Source: Cyclospora cayetanensis (lineage: Eukaryota; Apicomplexa; Conoidasida; Eucoccidiorida; Eimeriidae). Taken from it: 64,000 nucleotides of DNA. Every line of letters starts with the position of its first letter. The stretch's first letter is position 1. Positions 37,058 to 49,200 of the stretch are shown here, piece after piece. The DNA is taken from contig NW_020312142.1 in NCBI RefSeq assembly GCF_002999335.1, positions 1-64,000 on the forward strand, read 5' to 3'. Both the position numbers and the translations under genes were made by a program. The notes beneath the pieces are model-generated. The model was not told where the DNA came from. It searched no databases and saw only the letters and a list, made by a program, of their open reading frames with translations.

Positions 37058-39452
37058 CATGAAACAAGTCTCAACATCTTTTAAAGCATGAAGTCGGCAT
37101 AGTCCCATATTCACATAGGCAATCATCTTGCTCCTATTGATATTGTTACTTTGAGTACATGCAATACGACACCACAACACCAACGCAGATTCAACCACAG
37201 CCACCGTACTAACACTGGCGTCCAGACGACCTGCCAACTCAGCATCCTCCTGTAAGTGTCCCCTAAACGCACACACGCCTGCGAGTCTCCACCAACACTC
37301 TGCACCACATGTCTAAAGGACCAGTGGTACCAAACAACACCTACGACGCATTGGCTGCTTAGCCGACCCCACACCCAAACCGCAACTGGCATGCACAACC
37401 CACTAGCTGGATATCTCCAACGCACACCAGCATTAGCAAGTGCGCACCATCAGCGCAAATCCTGCATTCAGTACAACGGCGAAACATCAAAGACCTACAG
37501 CCACTTGAAGGTGCTTAGACTCTCCTGAACATGCATGCCGCTCGGTCATCCAATTCTCGCTTTCAGATTCGGCAAACGAAATAGATCATATATGAGCATC
37601 CAAGTGAAACACACTTTGAGTGCAGCACGCAGCCTACTCCTCCCCCTGCGGCTGCACATGACAACAGTGCTAGCCATTCCACTGCAACACACAAGCTAGG
37701 TGCTGGCCTGACCCTACATGCATTAGCTACAAAAGAAATCACATACTACACCCCACACCTTTGCATGCAAGGAGCGCACTGCCTGAGTCGTGCAGGGTGC
37801 AAATGTTCACCAGCCTCCATATCGATTCCGCATCAAAGCTACAGCAAGTGTTAGCAGATATGCTCGTGCCAGCACCACTCTAGTCTTATGGTCCAAATAG
37901 CTATGAGAGTTATTAAGCTGACAACAACTGACCACTTCTTCAAACACATAGCAGAGACAGAACGCCTACATGATCAGACACATCAAAGGGACCAATTTCA
38001 CATAGCTCATACACACAAGCGGTTCTATTGCTGCTATTGACATTGTTGCTTTGAGTACATCCAATACGACACGTCGACACCAGCGCAGATTTAAGCACAG
38101 GAACCGTACTGCCACTGGAGCCCAGAAAAAATGCCAACTCAGCATCCTACTGCCACAGTCGCCGAAACGCACGGATGCCTGCGCGTCCCTACCAACACTC
38201 CAAAACACATGTCCAAAGGCCTAGTGGTACCAAACAGCACCTACGACGCATTGACTGCTCATCAGCACCACATCCAAACCGCACTTGCCTTGCACAACCC
38301 ACTTCCTGCAAATCACCAACGCAGCCCGGCAATAGCAAGTGCGCACCATCAGCGCAAATCCTGCATTCAGTACAACGGCGAAACATCAAAGAACTAAAGC
38401 CGCTCGAAGGTGCTTAGACTCTCCTGAACATGCATGCCGCTCCATCCTCCAATTCTCGCTTTCAGATTTGGCCAACGCAATAGATCATATATGAGCATCC
38501 AAGTGAAACACACTTTGAGTGCAGTGCGCAGCCTACTCATTCCCGTGCGGCTGCACATAACAACAGTGCTAGCCATTCCACTGCAGCACACAAGCTAAGT
38601 GCTGGCCTCAGCCTACATGCATTAGCTACAGCAAAAACCACATACTACACCCCACACCTTTGCATGCAAGGAGCGCACTGCCTGAGTCGTGCAGGGTGCA
38701 AATGTTCACCAGCCTCCATATCGATTCCGCATCAAAGCGACAGCAAGTGTTAGTAGATGTGCTCGTGCTAGAACCACTCTAGAATTATGGCTAAGCCTGC
38801 ATAGGAGACTTAGCACGCTGGAAACAACTGACCACTTCTCTAAACACATGCCATGAAACAAGCCTCAACATCTTTTAAAGCATGAAGTCGGCATAGTCCC
38901 ATATTCACAAAGCCGGTTCTATTGCTGCTATTGACATTGTTGCTTTGCGCACATGCAATACGACACCACAACACCAACGCAGATTCAACCACAGCCACCG
39001 TACTAACACTGGCGTCCAGACGACCTGCCAACTCAGCATCCTCCTGTAAGTGTCCCCTAAACGCACACACGCCTGCGAGTCTCCACCAACACTCTGCACC
39101 ACATGTCTAAAGGACCAGTGGTACCAAACAACACCGACGACGCATTGGCTGCTTAGCCGACCCCACACCCAAACAGCACTTGCCTTGCACAACCCACTAG
39201 CTGGATATCTCCAACACAGAGCGGCATTAGCAAGTGCGCACCATCAGCGCAAATCCTGCATTCAGTACAACGGCGAAACATCAAAGACCTACAGCCACTT
39301 GAAGGTGCTTAGCCCCTCCTGAACGAAGATGCCGCTCAGTGCTCCAATTCTCGCTTTCAACATCGGCCAACGAAATAGATCATATATGAGCATCCAAGTG
39401 AAACACACTTTGAGTGCAGCACGCAGCCTACTCCTCCCCCTGCGGCTGCACA
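37058..39452 (+). repeat. Near-identical segments two monomers apart
   Basis: About 37058-37660 and 38850-39452 share long private stretches: CTCAACATCTTTTAAAGCAT, ATGAAGTCGGCATAGTCCCA, CCACAGCCACCGTACTAACA, CCTCCTGTAAGTGTCCCCT, AGCTGGATATCTCCAAC, AACGAAATAGATCATATATG and TGCAGCACGCAGCC. The offset is about 1793 bp. The monomer between them (landmark 38601) lacks several of these variants. Confidence 0.8.
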
Positions 39453-39864
39453 TAACAACAGTGCTAGCCATGCCAATGCAGCACACAAGCTAGGAGCTGG
39501 CCTCAGCCTACATGCATTAGCTACAGCAAAAACCACATACTACACCCTACACCTTTGCATGCAAGGAGCGCACTTGCTGAGTCATGGAGCGTGCATGTGG
39601 TCACCAGCCTCCGTGCCAATTCCGCATCAAAGCGGCAGCAAGTGCTAGCCGATGTGCTCGTGCTAGAACCACCCAAGTCCTATGGCCAACCTCGCATAGG
39701 CATTCCATACGCTGAAAAAACTGACTACTTCTTCGAATACATGGCATGGAACAAGCCCCCACATCTTATACAGCACCAATGCGGCATATCCCCACGCTAA
39801 CATCAGCAGTTCTATTGCTGGTATTGACGTTGTTGCTTTGAGCACATGCAATACGACACGACGA

Positions 39865-41680
39865 CATCATGTGAGCTTTAGCGAGAGAAACCGTACTGCC
39901 ACTGGCGCTCAGAGGAGCTGCCAACTCAGCGTCCTCCTGCCAAACTGGCCTAAACGCACGGACGTCTGCGAGTCTCCACCAACACTCCGAACCACTTGCC
40001 TAAAGGACCACTAGTACCAAACAACATCTGCGACGAATTGCCTGCTTATCCGCCCACACACCCAAACCGCACTTGCCTTGCACAACCCACTTCCTTCACA
40101 TCGCCAACGCAGAGCGGCATTAGCAAAGCCGCACCATCAGCGCAACCCTGCATTCACTACAACATCGAAACATAAAACAACTAATGCCGCTCGAAAGTGC
40201 TTAGGCTCTCCTGAACAAGGATGCCGCCCAGTCCTCCAATTCTCGCTTTCAGATTCAGCCCACGCAACACATAAATTATGAGCATCCAGGTGAAGCACAC
40301 CTCCAGTGCAGTGCGCAGCCTACTCCTGCACGTGCGGCTGCACATAACAACAGTGCTAGCCATACCACTGCAGCACACAAGCTAGGTGCTGGCCTGACCC
40401 TACATGCATTAGCTACAGCAAAACCCACATACCACACCCTACACCTTTGCATACAAGGAGCGCACTTCCTGAGTCATGCAGCGTGCAACTGTTAACCAGC
40501 CTCCATATCAATTCGGCATCAAAGCGACGGCAATTGCTAACCGATGTGCTCGTGCTAGAACCACTCTAGCCCTATGGCCATGCTCGCGTTGGGATTGCAT
40601 ACGCTAGAAACAACTGACTACTTCTCCAAAAGACGTGCCATGGAACAAGCCTCCACATTTTATAAAGACAAACTCGGCTTTACCCCATACTCACATAAGT
40701 GGTTCTATTGCTGCTATTGATATTGCTGCTTTGAGCACATGCAATACGACACGACGACACCACGTGGACATTAGCGAGAGGAACCGTCCTGCCACTGGCG
40801 CTCAGAGGAGCTGCCAACTCAGTGTCCTCCTGCCAAACTGGCCTAAACCCACGGATGCTTGCGAGTCTCCACCAATACTCCGAACCACTTGCCTAAAGGA
40901 CGACTGGTACAAAATAACAACTGAGAGGAATTGCCTGCCTTTCCGCCCACACACCCAAACCGCACTTGCCTTGCACAACCCACTTCCTTCACATCGCCAA
41001 AGCAGAGAGGCATTAGCAAAGCCACACCATGAGAGCAACCCTACATTCAGTACAACAGCGAAACATCGAAGGACTCGAGCCATTTGAAGGTGCTGAGGCT
41101 CTGCTGAACAAGGATGCCGCTCAGGCCTCCAATTCTCGCTTTCAGATTCGGCCAACGCAATATCTCATGACGGAGCATCCAAGTGAAATACACCCCTAGT
41201 GCAGTGCGCAGCCTACTCCTCCGCCTGCCAATGCACAAAACGACAGTGTTAGACATCCCACTGCAACACACAAGCTAAGTGCTGGCCTCAGCCTACATGC
41301 ATCAGCTACAGCAAAAACCACATACTACACCCCACACCTTTGCATGCAAATTGCGCACTGCCTGAGTCATGCAGCGTGCAAACGTTCACCAGCCTGCATA
41401 TCAATTCCGCATCAAGGCGACAGCAAGTGCTAGCCGATGTGCTCGTGCTAGAACCACTCTAGTCTTATGGCCATGCTCGCATAGGCACTCCATACGCTAG
41501 AAACAACTGACACTTCTCCTAATACATGCCATGGAGCATGCCTTTACATTTTGTAAAGACAAACTCGGCTTTACCTCATACTCACATAAGTGGTTCTATT
41601 GCTGCTACTGACATTGTTGCTTTGAGCACATGCAATACGACACGACGACACCATGTGGACTTTAGCAAGAGGAACCGTAC
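39865..41680 (+). repeat. Block-swap subfamily: three consecutive monomers
   Basis: Immediately after GACACGACGACA, most monomers have CCAACGCAGATTAAAGCACA. Here three successive copies instead have CATGTGAGCTTTAGCGAGAG (about 39868), CACGTGGACATTAGCGAGAG (about 40763) and CATGTGGACTTTAGCAAGAG (about 41653). The same alternative block occurs alone at about 34398 and 44310. Flanking sequence is ordinary satellite, so only about 25 bp differ. This is a diagnostic subfamily. Confidence 0.75.
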
Positions 41681-43189
41681 TGCCACTGGCGTTCAGACGA
41701 CCTGCCAATCCAGCATCCTCCTGCCACTGTCCCCTAAACGCACACACGCCTGCGAGTCTCCACCAACACTCCGAACCACATGTCTAGCGAACCACTGGTA
41801 CCAACCAACACCTACGACGCATTGGCTCCTTATTCGGATCCCCACACAAATCGCACTTGGCTTGCACAACCCACTAGCTGCATATCGCCAACGCAGACCG
41901 GCATTAGCAAATGCGCACCACCAGCGCAAATCCTGCACTCAGTACAAAAACAAAACATCAAAGAACTACAGCCACTCCAAGGTGCTTAGACTCTCCTGAA
42001 CAAGGATGCCGCTCGGTCCTCCAATTCTTGCTTTCAGATTCGCCACTGCAACAGCTCATAACGGAGCATCCAAGTGAAACACACCCCTAGTCCAGTTGGC
42101 AGCCTGCTCCTCCCCATGCGGCTGCAGACAACAATAGTGCTAGCCATCCCACCGCAGCACACAAGCTAGGTGCTGGTCTGAGCCTTCATGTATTAGCTAC
42201 AGCAAAAACCACACACTACAGGCCAAAACCTTTGCATGCAAGGAGCGCACTGCCTGAGTCATGCAACGTAAATATGTTCACCAGCCTCCATGACAATTCC
42301 CTATCGAAGCGACAGCAAGTGTTAGCAGATGTCCTCGTGCTAAAACCACTCTAGTCTTATGGCCAACCTCGCATAGGCACTCCATACGCTAGAAACAACT
42401 GACCACTTCTCCGAACACATGCCATGGAACAATCCGCCACATCTGACAGAGCACCAATGAACATAACCCCCATGCTCACACAAGCGATTCTATTGCCGCC
42501 AGTGATATTGTTGCATTGAGCACATGCAATACAGCGCGACGATACTAGCACAAATTTAAGCACACGAGCCGTACTGCCACAGGCGTTCAGACGACCTGCC
42601 CACTCAGCATCTTCGTGAGAGACCTGCCTAAGCGCACGGACGTCTGCGAGTCTCTACCAACATTCCGGACCACATGTCTAGGGGACCAGTAGTACTAAAC
42701 AACACCTACGACCCATTGCTGCCTATCTGCCCCCACACCCAAACCGCTCTTGCCTTGCACAACCCACTAACTGCACATCTCCAACACAGACGGGCATGAG
42801 CAAAGGCGCACCGTCAGCGCAAACCCTGCATTCAGGACAACAGCGAAACATAAAAGAACTGCAGACACTCGAAGGTGCTATGGCTCTGCTGAACAAGAAT
42901 GCCGCCCAGTCCTTCAATTCTCGCTTTCAGATTCGGTCAACGCAACAGTTAATATATGAGCATCCAAGTGAAGCACACTTTCAGTGCAGTGCGCAGCCTG
43001 CTCCCCTCCCTGCGGCCGAGCATTACAACAGTGCTAGCCATCCCACTGCAGCACACAAGCTAGGTGCTGGCCTGACCCTACATGCATTAGCTAAAGCAAA
43101 AACCACATACTACACCCCACACCTTTGCACGAAAGCAGATCACTGCCCGAGTCATGCAGGGTGCAAATGTTCACCAGCCTCCTTATCGA

Positions 43190-43225
43190 TTCCGCTTCAA
43201 ACAGACAGCACGTGGTAGAACCACT
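43190..43225 (+). other. Site of a deletion of about 21 bp between GTGCTAG repeats
   Basis: Normal monomers read AAGTGCTAGCCGATGTGCTC and then GTGCTAGAACC. This copy reads GACAGCACGTGGTAGAACC, so the sequence from the first GTGCTAG up to the second is lost. This matches the short landmark spacing of 873 between 43066 and 43939. Confidence 0.7.
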
Positions 43226-46200
43226 CGAGTCTTATGGCCATGCTCGCATAGGCATTCCATCCGCTGGAAATAACTGATCACTTCTCTGTGCACATGCCAT
43301 AGAACAAGCCTCCACATCTTTTAAAGACAAACTCGGCTTTCCACGTACTCACGTAAGCGATTCTATTTCTGCTATTGACGTTGTTGCTTTGAGCACATGC
43401 AGTACGACACGACCACACAACCGAAGATTAAAGCACAGGAACCGTACTGCCACCGGTGTCCAGACGACCTGCCAACTCAGCATCCTCCTGCCACTGTCCC
43501 CTAAATGCTAACAACCCTGTGAGCCTCTATTAACGCTCCGAAACACATGTCTAGCGAACCAGTGGTACCAAGCAACACCTACGACGCATTGGTTGCTTAG
43601 CCGCCCCCACACCCAAACCGCACTTGCCTTGCACAACCCACTAGCTGGAAATCGCCAACGCAGGCCTGTACTAGAAAATGGGCACCATTAGCGCAAATCC
43701 TGCATTCAGTACAACAGCAAACATCGAAGAACTCCAGCCATTCGAAGGTGCTGAGGCTCTCCTCAACAAGAATGCCGCCCAGGCCTCCAATTCTCGCTTT
43801 TAGATTCGGCCAATGCAATGGATAATATATGAGTATCCAGGTAAGACACAGCACTAGTGCAGTGCGCAGCCTACTCCTCCGCGTGCCAATGCACATAACA
43901 ACAGTGCTAGCCATCCCGCTGCAGCACACAAGCTAGGTGCTGGCCTGACCCTACATGCATTAGCTACAGCAAAAACCACATACTACACCCCACATTTCGC
44001 ATGCAAAGAACGCACTGCCTGAGTCATGCAGCGAGCAAAAGTTTGCCAGCCTGCATATCCATTCCGCATCAAAGCGACGGAAAGTACTAGCCGATATGGT
44101 CGTGCTAGAACCACTCTAGTCTTATGGCTAAGCTCGCATAGGCATTCCATACGCTGGAAACAACTGCTCACTTCTCCAAAACACATGCCATGGAACAAGC
44201 CTCCAAAACTCATAAAGCACTGATCCGGTATAGTCCCACGCTAATAAAAGCAGTTCTATCGCTGCTGTTGACATAGGTGCTTTGAGCACATGCAATACGA
44301 CAGTAGGACAACATGTGGGTTTTAGCAAGAGCAACCGTACTGCCACCGGCGTCCAGACGACCGGCCAACTCAGCATCCTCCTGCCACTGTCGCCGAAGCG
44401 CACGCACACCTGCGAGTATCCACTAACGCTCCGAATACATGTCTAGGAGACCAGTAGTACCAAACAACACCTACGACACATTGCCTGTTTATCCACACCC
44501 ACACGTATTCCGCACTTGCCTTGCACAACCCACTTCCTGCACATGGCCAACGCAGACCGGTACTAGCAAAGCCGCACCATCAGCGCAAATCCTGCATTCA
44601 GCACAACAATAAAACATCAAAAAAACTCCAGACACTCGAAGGTGCTTAGGCTCTCTTGAACATGCATGCTGCTCGGTCCTCCAATTCTCGCTTTCAGATT
44701 CGGCCAACGAAATAGATCATATATGAGCATCCAAGTGAAACACAACCCTAGTAGAGTGCGCAGCCTACTACTCCCCCTGCGGCTGCACATAACAACAGTA
44801 CTAGCCATTCCACTGCAACACACAAGCTAGGTGCTGGCCTGACCCTACATGCATTAGCTATAGCAAAAACCACATACTACACCCCACACCTTTGCATGCA
44901 AGGAGCGCACTGCCTGAGTCATGCAACGTGCAAATGTTCACCAGCATTCATATCGATTCCGCATCAAAGCGACAGCAAGTGTTAGCAGATGTGCTCCTGA
45001 TAGAGCCCCCGTAGTCTTATGGCCATGCTCTCATAGGCATTCCATACGCTGGCAACAACTGACCACTTCTCCAAAACACATGCCAGGGAACATGGCTTTG
45101 CATGTTATAAACCACAAATTCGTATAGGCGCCGTACTCACACAAGCGATTCGCTTATCGCTATCGATATTATTGCTTTGAGCACATGCAATACGACACGA
45201 CGACACCAATGAGAATTTAAGCACAGGAACCGTACTGCCACTGGCGTTCAGACGACCGGCCAACTCAGCATCCTCCTGCCACTGTCCCCTAAACGCACAC
45301 ACGCCTGCGAGTCTCGACCAACAGTCCACAGCACATGTCTAAAGGACCAGTGGTACCAAACAACACCTACGACGCATTGGCTGCTTAGCGGCCCACACAC
45401 CCACACCGCAACTGGCATGCACAACCTACTAGCTGGTCATCGCCAACGCAGAGCGGCATTAGCAAGTGCGCACCATCAACGCAAATCCTGCAATCAGGAC
45501 AACAGCGAAAGCTCAAAGAACAGCAGACACTCGAAGGTGCATAGGCTCTCCTGAACAAGGATGCCGCTCAGTCCTTCAATTCTCGCTTTCAGATTCGGCC
45601 AACGAAATAGATCATATATGAGCATTCAAGTAAAACACACTTCCAGTGCAGTGCGCAGCCTGCTCCTCCCCCTGCAGCTGAACATGACAACAGTGCTAGA
45701 CATCCCACTGCAACACACAAGCTAGGTGCCGGCCTCAGCCTACATGCATTTGCTACAGCAAAAAGCACATACTACACCCCACACCTTTGCATGCAAGGAG
45801 CGCACTGCCTGAGTCAGGCAGGGTGCAAAAATGTTCACCAGCCTCCATATCGATTCCCCATCAAAGTAACGGCAAGTGTTAGCAGATGCGCTTGTGCTAG
45901 AACCACCGTAGTGTTCTGACAATGCTCGCATAGGCATTCCATCCGCTGGAAATAACTGACCGCTTCTCCATCCACATGCCATGGAACAAGCATCAACATG
46001 TTATAGAGCACCAATTCGGCTTGACCTCATACTAACATAAGCGATTCTATTGGTCCTATTGATATTGTTGCTTTGAGCACATGCAATACGACACGACGAC
46101 ACCAACGCAGGTTTAAGCACAGCAACCGTAGTGCCACTGGCGTCCAGAGCACCTGCCAACTCAGCATCGTCCTGCCAAAGTCGCCTAAACGCACGGACGC

Positions 46201-49200
46201 CTGCGAGTCTCCACCAACACTCTGCAGCCCATGTCTAGGGAACCAGGAGCACCAAACAACACCTACGACGCAATAGTTGCTTATCCGCCCACACAAATAA
46301 ACCGCACTCGCCTTGCACGACCCACTTTCTGCACATCGCCAACGCAGAGCGGCATTAGCAAATGCGCACCATCAAAGCAAATCCTGCACTCAGTACAACA
46401 GCGAAAGATCAAAGAACTCCAGCCACTCGAAGGTGCTTAGGCTCTCCTGAGCATGCATGTTGCTCGGTCCTCCAATTCTCGCTTTCAGATTCGGCCAACC
46501 AATAGATAATATATCAGCATCCAGGTGAGACACAACGCTAGTGCAGTGCGCAGCCTGCTCCTCCTCCTGCCGCCTTACATAACAACAGTGCTAGCCATAC
46601 CACTGCAGCACACAAGCTAGGTGCTGGCCTCAGACTACATGCATTTGCTACAGCAAAAACCACATACTACACAGAACGCCTTTGCATGCAAAGAGCGCAC
46701 CTCCTGAGTCATGCAGCATGCAAATGTTAACTAGCCTCCATATCGATTCCCCATCAAGGCTACGGCAACTGCTAGCCGATGTGCGCGTGCTAGAACGACT
46801 CTGGTCTCATGGCCATGCTCGCACTGGCACTCGATGCGCTGGCAACAACTGACACTTCTCCATCCACATGCCATGGAACATCCTGTCCAATCTACAAAGC
46901 ACAAATTCATGTTAGCGTCTTATTCGCGTAATGCATTCTCTTGCCGCAATTGATATTGTTGCTTTGAGCACATGCAATACGACACGACGACACCAACGCA
47001 GATTAAAGCACAGGAACCGCACTGCCACTGGCGTCCAGACGACCTGCCAACTCAGGATCCTCCTGCCGGAATCCCTGAACGCACTGATGCCTGCGAGTCT
47101 CTACCAACACTCCGAACTACATATATAAAGGACCAGTAGTACCAAACAACACCTACGACACATTGGCTGCTTATCCCCCCACACATCCGCACCGCAACTG
47201 GCTTGCACAACCCACTTCCTAGAGATTTCCAACACAGAACGGCATGAGCAAATGCGCACCATCAGCGCAAACGCTGCATTCAGTACAACAGCGAAACATC
47301 AAAGAACTTCAGAAACTCGAAGGTGCATAGGCGCTCCTGAACATGCATGCCGCTCGGTCATCAAATTCTCGCTTTCAGATTCGGCCAACGCAATAGATCA
47401 TATATGAGCATCCAGGTGAAACACACTTTGAGTGCAGTGCGCAGCCTGCTCCTCCCCCTGCAGCCACACATAACAACAGTGTTAGACATCCCACTGCAAC
47501 ACACAAGCTAGATGCTGGCCTCAGCCTACATGCATTAGCTAAAGCAAAAACTACACACTACACAGAACACCTTTGCATGCAAAGAGCGCACTTGCTGAGT
47601 CATGCAGCGTGCAAATGTTCACCAGCCTCCACATCGATTCCGCATCAAAGCTACATCAAGCGCTAGCCGATGTGCTCGTGCTATGACCACACTAGTCTTC
47701 TGGCAATTGTCGCATAGGCACTCCATACGCTGCTAACAATTGACCACTTGTCCATACACATGCCATGGAATAAGCCGCTACATCTGAAGAAGCATCGATT
47801 CGGTTGTACCCCATAGTAACATACGTGGCTCTATTGCTTCCTCTGATATTGTTGCTTTGAGCACATGCAATAGGACACGACGAGATCAATGCAGATTGAA
47901 GAACAGGAACAGTACTGCTGCTGGCGTTCAGACAAATTGCCAAATCATCGTTGTCGGGCCAGCGCCACCCAAATGCACGACGCCTGCGAGTCTCCACCAA
48001 CACTCCGCACCACATGTCTAAGGGACCAGTGACACCATGCGACACCTACGACACATTGGCTGCTTATCACCACCCACACCCAAACCGCACCTGGCTTGCA
48101 CAACCCACTTCCTGCATATCGCCAAGCGGACCGGCATGAGCAAATGCGCACCATCAACGTAAACGCGGCATTCAGTACAACAGCGAAACATCAAAGAAAT
48201 ACAGCCACTCAAAGATGGATACGCTCTCCTGATCAAGGATGCTGCTCAGTCCTCCAATTCTCGCTTTCAGATTCGGCCAACGCAACAGATAATATATGAG
48301 CATCCACGCGAAACACACTTCCAATACAGTGCGCAGCCTGCTCCTCCCCGTAAGCCTGCACATAACAACAGTGCTAGTCATACGACTGCAGCACACAAGC
48401 TAGGTGCTGGCCTCAGCCTATATGCATTAGCTACAGCAAAATCCACATACTACACCCCACACCTTTGTATGCAAGGAGCGCACTGCCTGAGTCATGCAGG
48501 GTGCAAATGTCCACTAGCCTCCATATCAATTCTACAACAAAGCGACAGCAAGTGCTAGTCGATGTGCTCGTGCTAGAACCACTCTAGTCTTATGGCCATG
48601 CTCGCATAGGCATTCCATACGCTAGAAACAGCTGACCACTTCTCTAAAACACCTGCTATGGAACAGGCATACACATTTTTAAAGCATCAATTCAGCATGG
48701 CCCTACACTCACATAACCCATTCTTTTGCTGCTACTGATATTGGTGCTTTGAGCACATGCAATACTACACGACAAAACTAAAGCAGACTAAAGCACAGCA
48801 ACCGTACTGCCACTGGGGTCCAGACGACCTGCGAACGCAGCATCCTCCTGCCACTGTCCCCTAAACGCACACACGCCTGCGAGTCTCCACCAACACTCCG
48901 AACCACATGTCTAGTGGACCAATAGTACCAAACAACATCTACGACACATTGGCTGCATATCCGCCCACAGACCCATTCCGCACTTGCCTTGCACAACCCA
49001 CTAGCTGGAAATTGCCAACGCAGAGCGGCATTCGCAAATGCGCACCATCAGCGCAAATCCTGCATTCAGTGCAACAACGAAACATGAAGCAACTACAGCC
49101 ACTCAAAGGTGCATAGGCTCTCCTGAACAAGGATGCCGCTCGGTCCTCCAATTCTCGCTTTCAGATTCGGCCAACGCAATAGATCAGATATGAGCATCCA

